Source: Pseudomonas jinjuensis
Lineage (GTDB): Bacteria > Pseudomonadota > Gammaproteobacteria > Pseudomonadales > Pseudomonadaceae
DNA length: 64,000 nucleotides
Assembly: GCF_900103845.1 (NCBI RefSeq)
Contig: NZ_FNIJ01000004.1
Coordinates: forward strand, 186,001 to 250,000
Direction of reading: 5' to 3'
The notes beneath the pieces were generated by a model that did not search any database, was not told the DNA's origin, and saw nothing but the letters and a program-made list of their open reading frames with translations. The position numbers were made by a program, and so were the translations under genes. Below, piece by piece: positions 47,141-55,641 of the stretch (positions within the stretch are counted from its first letter, which is position 1; each line of letters starts with the position of its first letter).

Positions 47141-47177
47141 GGGCGAGGCAGTCGAACTGCCTCGCCCTCTTTTTTTT
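47141..47177 (+). terminator. Rho-independent terminator after the FAD oxidoreductase gene
   Basis: GGGCGAGGCAGT (47141-47152) and ACTGCCTCGCCC (47156-47167) form a perfect 12-bp stem with a 3-base loop, followed by TCTTTTTTTT. It ends the transporter-oxidoreductase operon. Confidence 0.93.
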
Positions 47178-47226
47178 GGACAGATGCCGTGCCACTTTTG
47201 TAGGTACGGTCGCGCAATGCGCGCGA

Positions 47227-47382
47227 TTCGCGGGCATGGCCCGCTCCTGCACGGTTTATTGGATCCCCGCGTTCGCGAGGATGACGGTTCGGCGCCGCTA
47301 TCGAACCGTAGGGTGGATGAGGCTTCTTTCATCCACCATTGCGGGGCCGCGTGCCGGCCATGGTGGATCGATGGAGCCTACG
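47227..47382. repeat. Cluster of three kinds of extragenic repeat
   Basis: In order: a REP copy TTCGCGGGCATGGCCCGCTCC (47227-47247); a GGATCCCCGCGTTCGCGAGG dyad (47261-47280); and a GTAGGGTGGATGAGG...CATCCACC...GGTGGAT...CCTACG element (47307-47382) like that at 34705-34866. This explains most of the 356-bp gap before yajD. Confidence 0.7.
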
Positions 47383-47455
47383 AATCATCGCCAATGTCGC
47401 CCTACCGCCCTCCCGGATTTATGCTGAACAAAACCTCCACGAACAGGCCATCCCC

Positions 47456-47818
47456 ATGAGCACCCCACCCTCCAAGGTCGACGCCCTCCTCGCCGAGGCC
47501 CAACGCCAGCGCGAAAAGAGCTATCGGGAAAAGGCGCTGAAGATGTACCCCTGGATCTGCGGCCGCTGCGGCCGGGAGTTCAGCGGCAAGCGTCTCAGCG
47601 AGCTGACCGTGCACCATCGCGACCACAACCACGACAACAACCCGGAAGACGGTTCCAACTGGGAGCTGCTCTGCCTCTACTGCCACGACAACGAGCACCA
47701 GCGCCAGGTCGATGCGCACTACCAGGGCAGCGACGCCGGCGCCCAGCAGGGCCCGAAGGTGACGCACAAGGCGCTGGCCGGGCTGGCCGAGTTGCTGGCG
47801 AAGAAGCCGGAGGAATGA
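47456..47818 (+). CDS. yajD: HNH endonuclease-domain protein YajD
   Basis: HNH protein of 120 residues. Zinc-binding Cys pairs (ICGRCGREF and CLYCHDNEH) surround the HNH core LTVHHRDHNHDNNPEDGSNW. The size and order match the YajD family, found widely in proteobacteria; its cellular role is unclear, with possible nuclease activity on DNA. Start at 47456 (MSTPPSKVDALLAEAQ). Confidence 0.9.
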   Translation: MSTPPSKVDALLAEAQRQREKSYREKALKMYPWICGRCGREFSGKRLSELTVHHRDHNHDNNPEDGSNWELLCLYCHDNEHQRQVDAHYQGSDAGAQQGPKVTHKALAGLAELLAKKPEE

Positions 47819-47896
47819 CGTTCGCGTCGCGGATCAATCCGCATGCCGCTTCGCCGGCTTAAACTGGATGGATCGACGAACGGACAAGGACGCGAT

Positions 47897-48067
47897 ATGG
47901 ACTCCCTCTACACCACCCTCGCCATCATCATCTTCGGCATGTTCATGATCGGCCTCGGCTTCACCTACCGTGCCCGCAGCAGCGGCGTGCTGATGATGTG
48001 GATCGGCGTGCTGTGCATGCTGTCGATCATCAGCTACCGCATCTACATCGCCACCTCGGTGGTCTGA
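47897..48067 (+). CDS. Small two-helix membrane protein, function unknown
   Basis: 56 residues starting MDSLYTTLAIIIFGMFMIGL, with a second hydrophobic helix (VLMMWIGVLCMLSIISYRIY) and a short basic turn between (TYRARSSG). I do not recognise a family. GGACAAGGA lies upstream of the ATG, and base composition matches the neighbours. Confidence 0.65.
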   Translation: MDSLYTTLAIIIFGMFMIGLGFTYRARSSGVLMMWIGVLCMLSIISYRIYIATSVV

Positions 48068-48163
48068 GGTTCTCGCCGGCGGGGCGTGAAAAGCGCTCCG
48101 CTACGCCTAAGCTGACTGGCAGCTTCGCCCCCAGCCAGCCGCCGCAAAGGAGCCCGCATCGCC

Positions 48164-49255
48164 GTGGCGAAACTCCCGCACTTCCTGACGCTGCCCTTCC
48201 GCCGCCTGGCCAATCCCTATACCCGCTACCGCTATGCCGCCTGGATCCACTGCGCCCGGGTCGGGCTGGCGCTGCTGGCCTCCATGCTGCTCGCCAGCGC
48301 CCTGCACATTCCGCACGGCCTGTGGTCCTCGATCACGGTGCTGGTGGTGATGGGCGGCCTGCTGCACCAGGGCACCATTCGCGGAAAGTCCTACGAGCGG
48401 GTGGTCGGCACCCTGGTAGGCGCCGCGGCGGGGCTGGGCGTGATGCTGGTCGGCCAGTACAGCGGCTCGATAGCGCTGGTGCATCTGCTGATGGCATGCC
48501 TGGGGGCGGTTTCCGCCTATTACGCCATCCGCAGCGCCGGCTACGTCGCGCTGCTCGCCGGGATCACCCTGTTCATCGTCGCCGAGCCGGGCGTCAATGG
48601 CATCACCGAAGGGCTCTGGCGGTCGTTCAACGTGCTGCTCGGGGTCGGGCTGGCGCTGCTCTTCGCGCAGATCTACCCGCTGCGCGCGGTGTACGTCTGG
48701 CGCTACCTGCTGTCGGACAACCTGCGCGCCTGCGCGAGGATCTACGGCCAACTGACCAGCGATACCGATTTCAGCGCCGAGAATTTCGCCAGCCAGCTGG
48801 AAGAACTGGATCACCGGCTTGTCGCAGCGCGCGCCCACCTGCCTCCGGTGGCGCGGGAAACCGGCATGCCTCTGCGGGACCTGGAAAACATCCAGCGCAA
48901 TCACCGCGCCATCATGGGCACCCTGGAATCGCTGATCGCCTCGCGCCAGTTCGCCGCCCAGGCCGGCGAGATCGAGCCGATTCCCGCCAGTCTCGACGAA
49001 CATCGCACCCTGACCGTCCGCCTGCTGCTGCAATCGGCCCATGCGCTGAAGTTCAGCCGCACCCGCAAGCTGGTGCAGGAATGCCAGGGCCTGGTGCATG
49101 TGACGGAACGCCCGCACAACCTCAGCGACTCCTTCGAGCAGCAGGGCTTCTACTGGCTGAGCCTGCGCCTCTACGAACAGGTGGAACTGCTCTCGGAAAG
49201 CCTCGCCGGCAGCGCCCGCCACTGGAACATCCAGAGTCGCGACCGCGCCCAGTGA
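48164..49255 (+). CDS. FUSC/aromatic-acid-exporter-like membrane protein
   Basis: 363-residue inner-membrane protein with a GTG start and AGGAG upstream. Five or six helices fill the first ~190 residues (RVGLALLASMLLASALHI, ITVLVVMGGLLHQGTIRGKS, VVGTLVGAAAGLGVMLVGQY, LLAGITLFIVAEPGVNGITE), followed by a helical cytoplasmic region. The motif GTIRGKSYERVVGTLVGAAA is characteristic of FUSC-type proteins (aromatic acid exporters, YccS/AaeB-like), but this one has only one membrane half. Possible efflux of aromatic acids; substrate unknown. Confidence 0.8.
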   Translation: MAKLPHFLTLPFRRLANPYTRYRYAAWIHCARVGLALLASMLLASALHIPHGLWSSITVLVVMGGLLHQGTIRGKSYERVVGTLVGAAAGLGVMLVGQYSGSIALVHLLMACLGAVSAYYAIRSAGYVALLAGITLFIVAEPGVNGITEGLWRSFNVLLGVGLALLFAQIYPLRAVYVWRYLLSDNLRACARIYGQLTSDTDFSAENFASQLEELDHRLVAARAHLPPVARETGMPLRDLENIQRNHRAIMGTLESLIASRQFAAQAGEIEPIPASLDEHRTLTVRLLLQSAHALKFSRTRKLVQECQGLVHVTERPHNLSDSFEQQGFYWLSLRLYEQVELLSESLAGSARHWNIQSRDRAQ

Positions 49256-49276
49256 GGGGCGGCCGCTGCGTGGCGG

Positions 49277-50029
49277 TCAGGCGGAGAAGCCGCCGTCGAT
49301 CAGCAGGCTGGCGCCGGTGATGTAGCCGGATTCCGGGCCCGCCAGATAGGCGACGAAGGAGGCGATCTCCTCGACGCGGCCATAGCGCCCCACCGCCATC
49401 AGTGGCTTCAGCGAATCGGCGAACTCGCCCTCGGCCGGATTCATGTCGGTATCCACCGGCCCCGGCTGCACGTCCACCACGGTGATCCCGCGCGGGCCGA
49501 GGTCGCGCGCCAGGCCCTTGGTCAGGCCGACGATGGCCGACTTGCTCATGGCATACACACTGCCGCCGGCGAACGGCATGCGCTCGGCGTTGGTGCTGCC
49601 GATGGTGATGACCCGGCCGCCCGCACCCATGTGTTTCACCGCCGCCTGGGTGGCGACGAACACGCTGCGCACGTTGACCGCGATGGTGCGATCGAAGTCT
49701 TCCAGGGTCATCTCGTCCACCGGCGCAATCGCCAGCACGCCGGCATTGTTCACCAGGATATCGATGCGCCCGAAGGTCTCCGCGACCTGGGCAATGGCCG
49801 CCTGCAGCGCGCCGGCGTCGGCGCTGTCGGCCTGGATGGCCAGCGCGCGACCACCCCTGGCTTCGATGGCGGCGGCCAGTTCATCGGCCTTCTGCGCCGA
49901 GCTGACGTAGGTGAAGGCGACGGTTGCGCCTTCGCGGGCCAGGCGCTGGACGATGGCCGCGCCGATGCCGCGCGAGCCGCCCTGGACGAAGGCGACCTTG
50001 CCGGCGAGCGATGAAGTCTGCTGGGTCAT
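49277..50029 (-). CDS. SDR-family oxidoreductase
   Basis: Classical short-chain dehydrogenase of 250 residues. The cofactor motif is VQGGSRGIGAAIVQRL, NNAG is in ILVNNAGVLAIAP, and the catalytic Ser and YxxxK are in TIGSTNAERMPFAGGSVYAM followed by SKSAIVGL. The end GASLLIDGGFSA is normal. FabG-like but probably a dedicated reductase. Divergent from a LysR gene that likely controls it. Start at 50029 (MTQQTSSLAGKVAF). Confidence 0.88.
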   Translation of the reverse strand: MTQQTSSLAGKVAFVQGGSRGIGAAIVQRLAREGATVAFTYVSSAQKADELAAAIEARGGRALAIQADSADAGALQAAIAQVAETFGRIDILVNNAGVLAIAPVDEMTLEDFDRTIAVNVRSVFVATQAAVKHMGAGGRVITIGSTNAERMPFAGGSVYAMSKSAIVGLTKGLARDLGPRGITVVDVQPGPVDTDMNPAEGEFADSLKPLMAVGRYGRVEEIASFVAYLAGPESGYITGASLLIDGGFSA

Positions 50030-50084
50030 GCTGTGATCCTCGTAACGGAAAGTGGGAAAGGACGGGGACCAGTCTCTACCCGGA

Positions 50085-50108
50085 ATTACCAACCGTGTAG
50101 CCGGTAAT
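50085..50108. promoter_or_regulatory. Inverted repeat between the SDR and LysR genes
   Basis: ATTACC (50085-50090) and GGTAAT (50103-50108) are separated by 12 bases in the divergent intergenic region, a plausible LysR recognition element. Confidence 0.4.
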
Positions 50109-50147
50109 CGCTATATTCAGTCGATACCAATGGTTTAGGTAGGCAGC

Positions 50148-51071
50148 ATGGAATCCCTCAGCAGCATCGAATGCTTCGTCCGCAGCGCCGAATCCGGCAG
50201 TTTCGCCGCGGCCGCGCGGCGTCTGGGCCTCACCCCCGCCGCGGTGGGCAAGAACGTGGCACGGCTGGAGGGCAGCCTCGGCGTGCGCCTGTTCCAGCGC
50301 AGCACCCGCAGCCTGACGCTGACCGAAGCCGGCGAACGTTTTCTCGCCGAGGTCGGCGGCGGCCTCGCCAGCATCCGCAACGCCATCGACAACCTGGCCG
50401 GAGCCGCCGGCCAGCCGAGCGGGACGCTGAAGGTGAGCATGGGCCAGTCGTTCGGCCGCGACTACATCGTGCCGCTGCTCGGAGACTTCCTCGAACGCTA
50501 CCCGGCGATCAAGCCGGACTGGCACTTCGACAACCGCCAGGTCGACCTCATCGGCGAGGGCTTCGATGCGGCCATCGGCGGCGGTTTCGAACTGCCGCCC
50601 GGCGTAGTGGCGCGCAAGCTCTCGCCGGCGCATCTGGTGCTGCTCGCCGCGCCTGCCTACCTGCAGGACAAGCCAGTCATCACCAGCCCCGCCGATCTTG
50701 CCGAATTCGACGGCATTCGCATCCGTTCGCCACAGACCGGCCGCATCCGCACCTGGCCGCTGAGCAATCGCCAAAAAGCCCAGGCGCCGATCGACCTGCG
50801 CGAACGCATGATCATGAGCGACCCGGAAGCCGCCTGCCGGGCGGCGGAAATGGGCCTCGGCATCACCCTGGTGAGCATGCAGCACTCCTTGCCCTATCTG
50901 GAGAGCGGGACGCTGCGGCGGGTCCTGCCGGACTGGTACGTGGATGCCGGAAACACCGCGCTGTACTACGCGGCGCAGAAACTGCTGCCGGCGAAGACCC
51001 GGGTGTTCGTCGATTTCGTGCTGGAGCGGTTTAGGGAGCAGCGATTGGAGGAGAGGTTTTCGGCGGTGTGA
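50148..51071 (+). CDS. LysR-family transcriptional regulator
   Basis: 307 residues. N-terminal helix-turn-helix (IECFVRSAESGSFAAAARRL, LTPAAVGKNVARLEGSLGVR) and an effector-binding domain of the CrgA/PA3565-like subgroup (SGTLKVSMGQSFGRDYIVPL). Divergent from the SDR gene by 118 bp, so likely controls it and itself. The inducer is unknown. Confidence 0.88.
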   Translation: MESLSSIECFVRSAESGSFAAAARRLGLTPAAVGKNVARLEGSLGVRLFQRSTRSLTLTEAGERFLAEVGGGLASIRNAIDNLAGAAGQPSGTLKVSMGQSFGRDYIVPLLGDFLERYPAIKPDWHFDNRQVDLIGEGFDAAIGGGFELPPGVVARKLSPAHLVLLAAPAYLQDKPVITSPADLAEFDGIRIRSPQTGRIRTWPLSNRQKAQAPIDLRERMIMSDPEAACRAAEMGLGITLVSMQHSLPYLESGTLRRVLPDWYVDAGNTALYYAAQKLLPAKTRVFVDFVLERFREQRLEERFSAV

Positions 51072-51431
51072 CCTGAGAAATTACTTTAACTTTACTTATT
51101 TTATATAAATCAAATAGTTATAAACTATATCTCATGCTTTACACGAATCTGTAGGAGCGGGCCATGCCCGCGACCCCGCACCACCAGCGGCGTCTCCATG
51201 AGGGAAGGTCCATCCGATGCACCATACATTCACCAAAAGAAACAAATTCATATAAATCAATAATTTAATTAAATTTATTAATGTAAAAATTTAAATAATG
51301 GGTAGCGTTGAACATCGCAATTCCCACGCGAATTCTCGGTGGAACGATGAACCATGGGTCGCGGGCATGGCCCGCTCCTACAGGGGGTCGGCGCTCCCTG
51401 TAGGGCGGGTGCAACCCGCCCTACGCCACGG
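51072..51431. other. AT-rich intergenic island with three repeat elements
   Basis: The stretches 51080-51150 and 51235-51300 are strikingly AT-rich for this genome. Embedded are a REP copy in inverted orientation (51150-51173, TGTAGGAGCGGGCCATGCCC), a second REP (51359-51382), and an inverted repeat GTAGGGCGGGT-GCA-ACCCGCCCTAC (51400-51424) just beyond the acoR stop. No gene seen. Confidence 0.65.
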
Positions 51432-53300
51432 TCAGCGCTGGCGGCTTTTTCCGGGCATTTCTATGCCGTGCTGGTTCACCCGCCGGTACAGCGTCGCGCG
51501 GGAGATGCCCAGGGCTTCGGCAGCCGGCCCCGGCTTCCAGCGGTGCCGCACCAGTGCGTCGAGCAGGGCCTGGCGTTCGGGACTGTCGGCCACTTCACCG
51601 AAGCCGGCCGAAGGTGACTCCCCACGCACATCGACGGGCAGGTCGTCCACCTGAATGACATTGCCACCGCACACCGCGCAGGCATAGCGCAGCACATGGC
51701 GCAGCTGGCGCACGTTGCCCGGCCAGCGATAGCCGAGCAGGCATTCCAGCGCCGCGCCGGCCAGGCCCAGGCGCACGCCGCAGCGCGAAGCTTCCTCGTC
51801 GAGGATGCGCTTGATCAGCGCCAGCCTGTCACTGCGCTCCCGCAGCGGCGGCAGTTCGAAGCGCGCGCCGCTGAGGCGGAAGTACAGGTCCTCGCGGAAC
51901 TCGCCGGACGCCACCAGCGCCGCCAGGTCGCGGTGGCTGGCGCAGATCACCTGGATATCCACCTGCTGCCTGCGCGCGGCACCCAGCGGCGCCACCTCGC
52001 CCTCGGCGAGCACACGCAGCAGACGGGTTTGCAGGCCAAGCGGCATGTCGCCGATCTCGTCGAGGAACAGGGTTCCACCGTCGGCCTGCCGCAACAGCCC
52101 CTGCATGCCCTTGCCGGACGCCCCGGTGAAGGCGCCGGCGACGTAACCGAACAGCTCGCTCTCGATCAGGCTTTCCGGGATCGCCGCGCAGTTCAGCGCC
52201 ACGAACGGCTTGTCGCGCCGCGCGCTGGCCTCGTGCAGCTGGCGGGCGAAGACTTCCTTGCCGGCGCCGGTTTCGCCATGGATCAGCACCGGCAGGTTGC
52301 GGTCCTTGACCCGCACCGCCAGGCGCAGGCTTTCGGCGATGCGCGGGTCGAGCTGTTCCGGCCCCGGCTGCGCCACGGCAACGCTCACCGGCCGCTGCGG
52401 CACGCTCAGGCGCACATGCAGGTCATGGCCGGGAAGCCGGCAGACCGACTGCTCCGCCGCACGGCGCAGGGCGTCGAGGTCGAAGATTTCCCCGACGTGC
52501 CGGGGAATCATCCCGTAGCGCTGCTGCAGATAGCGCCGCGCAGCCGGGTTGAGGGCGACCAGGCAGCCATCGTTGTCCCAGCCGAACAGGTAGTCCGGCT
52601 GGCTGTCGACGTAGCCCGGCGCGGCATGGGCGCGCAGCAGCCAGTGGCCCTGCACGCTGTGCATGAAGAAGGCGTTCTCGATCTCGCGGGCGCTCTGCAC
52701 CACCATCTGGCGGATCAGGTGCTGGCTGCGGCGGTCGTCCGGGGATTCCACGGCGGAGACGTCGAGCACGCCGAGCAACTGGCCCTGCGGGTCGAATACC
52801 GGCGCCGCCGAGCAGGTCAGGCCGATGAAGGCGGCGCGGAAGTGATCGCGCTTGTGCACGGTGACCGGCTGGCCGCTGGTCAGCACCGCCGCCACGCCGC
52901 AGGTGCCCTCCTCGCCTTCCGACCAGCAGGTGCCGAGGTACAGACCGGCGCGCCGGCAGTTGCCGCGGATGGCGGATTCGACGCGGTAGTCGATGGTCTG
53001 CCCGTGGGCATCGGTGAGCAGCACGCAGTAGTCGGCGTCGCGCACCCGGCCATGCAGGCGCGAGACTTCCTCGCCGGCGATGCGCAGGAACATCTCGGCG
53101 CGCCCGCGGCACTCCTTCAGCACCGTTTCGCTGAGGATGCGCGGGCCCTGCAGCGAACCGGGGTCGAGATGGTAGGTCTGCATCGAGCGCCGCCAGGAAT
53201 CGAGGATCAGCGACGGCACCGGCGCATCGGGCAGGCGATCGGCATTGCGCAGCACGCGGCTGACGCAATCCACGTGGGCTTTCGAGTAGGCAGGAAGCAA
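51432..53300 (-). CDS. acoR: Sigma54-dependent acetoin catabolism regulator
   Basis: Enhancer-binding protein of about 622 residues. N-terminal GAF-type sensing region ([40 protein letters not shown]), a central AAA+ domain with Walker [17 protein letters not shown], the sigma54 loop [11 protein letters not shown] and Walker [14 protein letters not shown], and a C-terminal Fis-type helix-turn-helix ([20 protein letters not shown]). It is divergent from acoABC. The open frame reaches 53372, but I favour a TTG at 53300 ([11 protein letters not shown]) because GGAGG lies six bases upstream; the extra residues upstream look non-family. Confidence 0.88.
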   Translation of the reverse strand: MLPAYSKAHVDCVSRVLRNADRLPDAPVPSLILDSWRRSMQTYHLDPGSLQGPRILSETVLKECRGRAEMFLRIAGEEVSRLHGRVRDADYCVLLTDAHGQTIDYRVESAIRGNCRRAGLYLGTCWSEGEEGTCGVAAVLTSGQPVTVHKRDHFRAAFIGLTCSAAPVFDPQGQLLGVLDVSAVESPDDRRSQHLIRQMVVQSAREIENAFFMHSVQGHWLLRAHAAPGYVDSQPDYLFGWDNDGCLVALNPAARRYLQQRYGMIPRHVGEIFDLDALRRAAEQSVCRLPGHDLHVRLSVPQRPVSVAVAQPGPEQLDPRIAESLRLAVRVKDRNLPVLIHGETGAGKEVFARQLHEASARRDKPFVALNCAAIPESLIESELFGYVAGAFTGASGKGMQGLLRQADGGTLFLDEIGDMPLGLQTRLLRVLAEGEVAPLGAARRQQVDIQVICASHRDLAALVASGEFREDLYFRLSGARFELPPLRERSDRLALIKRILDEEASRCGVRLGLAGAALECLLGYRWPGNVRQLRHVLRYACAVCGGNVIQVDDLPVDVRGESPSAGFGEVADSPERQALLDALVRHRWKPGPAAEALGISRATLYRRVNQHGIEMPGKSRQR

Positions 53301-53393
53301 GGCTGGCCTCCAGTTCTCGTCCTTATCGTTGTGCCGCCCATTAAGCGCCGTTCGCCTGCGGGGGACAAGCACGAAGCCGGCAGCGGCCCGGCG

Positions 53394-53453
53394 TGAGACG
53401 GAGCGTCTCAGCGTCTCGCCGTCGCCCCCGGCGGAGTGAAATGCCGCGTCTCA
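53394..53453. promoter_or_regulatory. Candidate AcoR enhancer sites
   Basis: TGAGACG-GAG-CGTCTCA (53394-53410) is a perfect 7-3-7 palindrome. Related half-sites GCGTCTC (53411-53417) and CGTCTCA (53447-53453) follow. They lie 80-140 bp upstream of the sigma54 promoter, the right distance for an enhancer-binding protein. Confidence 0.6.
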
Positions 53454-53532
53454 GTCGCTGCCCGTCAGCGGGGTCGCCGAAATCCCCGGGAAGCCCTCTA
53501 GCCCGGGGATCTGCGCATCGACACGCCGCCGC

Positions 53533-53548
53533 TGGCACCGGCGTTGCT
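53533..53548 (+). promoter_or_regulatory. Sigma54 promoter of acoABC
   Basis: TGGCAC-CGGCG-TTGCT matches the -24/-12 consensus, with exactly 10 bases between the GG and GC. It is 59 bp upstream of the acoA ATG. Together with AcoR this implies RpoN-dependent induction, probably by acetoin. Confidence 0.85.
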
Positions 53549-53606
53549 CTGCTCCAGGTACGGCCCGTCGAGGCCGCCGATGAGACAAACCCTGGAGAAC
53601 AACAAG

Positions 53607-54584
53607 ATGTCCACTTCGCTGAATACCGAGCAGCTTCTGCACGCCTACCGCGTGATGCGCACCATCCGCGTCTTCGAGGAACGCCTGCACGTGGAGTTCG
53701 CCACCGGCGAGATTCCCGGCTTCGTCCACCTCTACGCCGGCGAGGAAGCCTCCGCCGCCGGGGTGATGGCGCACCTGAACGACGAGGACTGCATTTCCTC
53801 CAACCACCGCGGCCACGGCCACTGCATCGCCAAGGGCGTGGACGTGCACGGGATGATGGCCGAGATCTACGGCAAGAAGACCGGCGTCTGCCACGGCAAG
53901 GGCGGCTCGATGCACATCGCCGACCTGTCCAAGGGGATGCTCGGCGCCAACGGCATCGTCGGCGCCGGCGCCCCGCTCGCTGCCGGTGCCGCGCTGGCGG
54001 CGAAGATGAAGGGCACCCGTGGCGTGGCGGTATGCTTCTTCGGCGACGGCGGCTCCAACGAGGGCGCGGTATTCGAGGCGATGAACCTCGCCTCGGTATG
54101 GAACCTGCCCTGCCTGTTCATCGCCGAGAACAACGGCTACGCCGAAGCCACTGCCGCCAACTGGTCGGTGGCCTGCGCCGACATCGCCGACCGCGCCGCC
54201 GGCTTCGGCATGCCCGGCGTGACGGTGGACGGCTTCGACTTCTTCGCCGTGCACGAAGCCGCCGGCGCCGCCATCGAGCGCGCCCGCAACGGCGAAGGCC
54301 CGTCGCTGGTCGAGGTGAAGCTGACCCGCTACTACGGCCACTTCGAGGGCGACGCCCAGACCTACCGCGCTCCGGACGAAGTGAAGCGCTTCCGCGAAAC
54401 CGTCGACTGCCTGAAGCAGTTCCGCGAACGCACCACCGCTTCGGGCCTGCTCAGTGCCGCCCAGCTCGACCAGATCGACGAGGAAGTGGAACGGCAGATC
54501 GAGGACGCCGTGCGCCGGGCCAAGAGCGATCCGAAGCCGGAGCCGGCGGAGCTGCTCACTGACGTGTACGTCTCCTACCCCTGA
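53607..54584 (+). CDS. acoA: Acetoin dehydrogenase E1 alpha subunit
   Basis: Thiamine-diphosphate-dependent E1 alpha of 325 residues. It shows HRGHGHCIAKGVDVHGMMAE, HGKGGSMHIADLSKGMLGAN, and the TPP/Mg motif GDGGSNEGAVFEAMNLASVW ending in ENN. With AcoB it cleaves acetoin to acetaldehyde and an acetyl group bound for the lipoyl arm of AcoC. Start at 53607 with GGAGAAC upstream. Pyruvate/branched-chain E1 is the family alternative, but the AcoC type and acoR decide for acetoin. Confidence 0.92.
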   Translation: MSTSLNTEQLLHAYRVMRTIRVFEERLHVEFATGEIPGFVHLYAGEEASAAGVMAHLNDEDCISSNHRGHGHCIAKGVDVHGMMAEIYGKKTGVCHGKGGSMHIADLSKGMLGANGIVGAGAPLAAGAALAAKMKGTRGVAVCFFGDGGSNEGAVFEAMNLASVWNLPCLFIAENNGYAEATAANWSVACADIADRAAGFGMPGVTVDGFDFFAVHEAAGAAIERARNGEGPSLVEVKLTRYYGHFEGDAQTYRAPDEVKRFRETVDCLKQFRERTTASGLLSAAQLDQIDEEVERQIEDAVRRAKSDPKPEPAELLTDVYVSYP

Positions 54585-54621
54585 CGCCCTGAATACCTAC
54601 AAGAACAATCGGAGAACCACC

Positions 54622-55641
54622 ATGGCTAGAAAAATCACCTACCAGCAGGCCATCAACGAAGCCCTGGCCCAGGAAATGCGCCGCGACCCCAGCGTCTTCA
54701 TCATGGGCGAAGACAACGCCGGCGGCGCCGGTGCTCCCGGCGAGCAGGACGCCTGGGGCGGCGTGCTCGGGGTCACCAAGGGCCTCTATCACCAGTTCCC
54801 CGGCCGCGTGCTGGACACTCCGCTGTCCGAGATCGGCTACGTCGGCGCCGCGGTCGGCGCGGCTACCCGTGGCATGCGCCCGGTGTGCGAGCTGATGTTC
54901 GTCGACTTCATCGGCTGCTGCCTGGACCAGATCCTCAACCAGGCCGCCAAGTTCCGCTACATGTTCGGCGGCAAGGCGGTCACCCCGCTGGTGATCCGCA
55001 CCATGGTCGGCGCCGGCCTGCGCGCCGCCGCCCAGCACTCGCAGATGCTCACCTCGATGTGGACGCACATCCCCGGCCTGAAGGTGGTCTGCCCGTCGTC
55101 GCCGTACGACGCCAAAGGCATGCTGATCCAGGCGATCCGCGACAACGACCCGGTGATCTTCTGCGAACACAAGCTGCTCTACAGCATGCAGGGCGAGGTG
55201 CCGGAAGAGTCCTATACCGTGCCGTTCGGCGAAGCCAACTTCCTCCGCGACGGCGACGACGTGACCCTGGTGACCTACGGACGCATGGTCCACCTCGCCA
55301 TGGACGCCGCCGCCAGCCTGGCGCGCCAGGGCATCTCCTGCGAAGTGCTGGACCTGCGCACCACCAGCCCGCTGGACGAGGACAGCATCCTCGAAAGCGT
55401 GGAAAAGACCGGCCGCCTGGTGGTGATCGACGAAGCCAACCCGCGCTGCTCCATGGCCACCGATATCGCCGCCCTGGTGGCGCAGAAGGCGTTCTCCTCG
55501 CTGCAGGCGCCCATCGAGCTGGTCACCGCGCCGCATACGCCGGTGCCCTTCACCGACACCCTGGAAGACCTCTACATCCCCAATGCCGTGAAGATCGAGG
55601 CGGCGGTGCTGAAGATCGCCAAGGGGAGGAAGGTCGCATGA
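54622..55641 (+). CDS. acoB: Acetoin dehydrogenase E1 beta subunit
   Basis: 339 residues, transketolase-type pyrimidine-binding and C-terminal domains. Motifs: FIMGEDNAGGAGAPGEQDAW, DTPLSEIGYVGAAVGAA, GLRAAAQHSQMLTSMWTHIP and VIDEANPRCSMATDIA. It pairs with AcoA to form the E1 heterotetramer. GGAG lies 8 bp before the ATG. The stop overlaps the acoC ATG (ATGA at 55638-55641). Confidence 0.93.
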   Translation: MARKITYQQAINEALAQEMRRDPSVFIMGEDNAGGAGAPGEQDAWGGVLGVTKGLYHQFPGRVLDTPLSEIGYVGAAVGAATRGMRPVCELMFVDFIGCCLDQILNQAAKFRYMFGGKAVTPLVIRTMVGAGLRAAAQHSQMLTSMWTHIPGLKVVCPSSPYDAKGMLIQAIRDNDPVIFCEHKLLYSMQGEVPEESYTVPFGEANFLRDGDDVTLVTYGRMVHLAMDAAASLARQGISCEVLDLRTTSPLDEDSILESVEKTGRLVVIDEANPRCSMATDIAALVAQKAFSSLQAPIELVTAPHTPVPFTDTLEDLYIPNAVKIEAAVLKIAKGRKVA

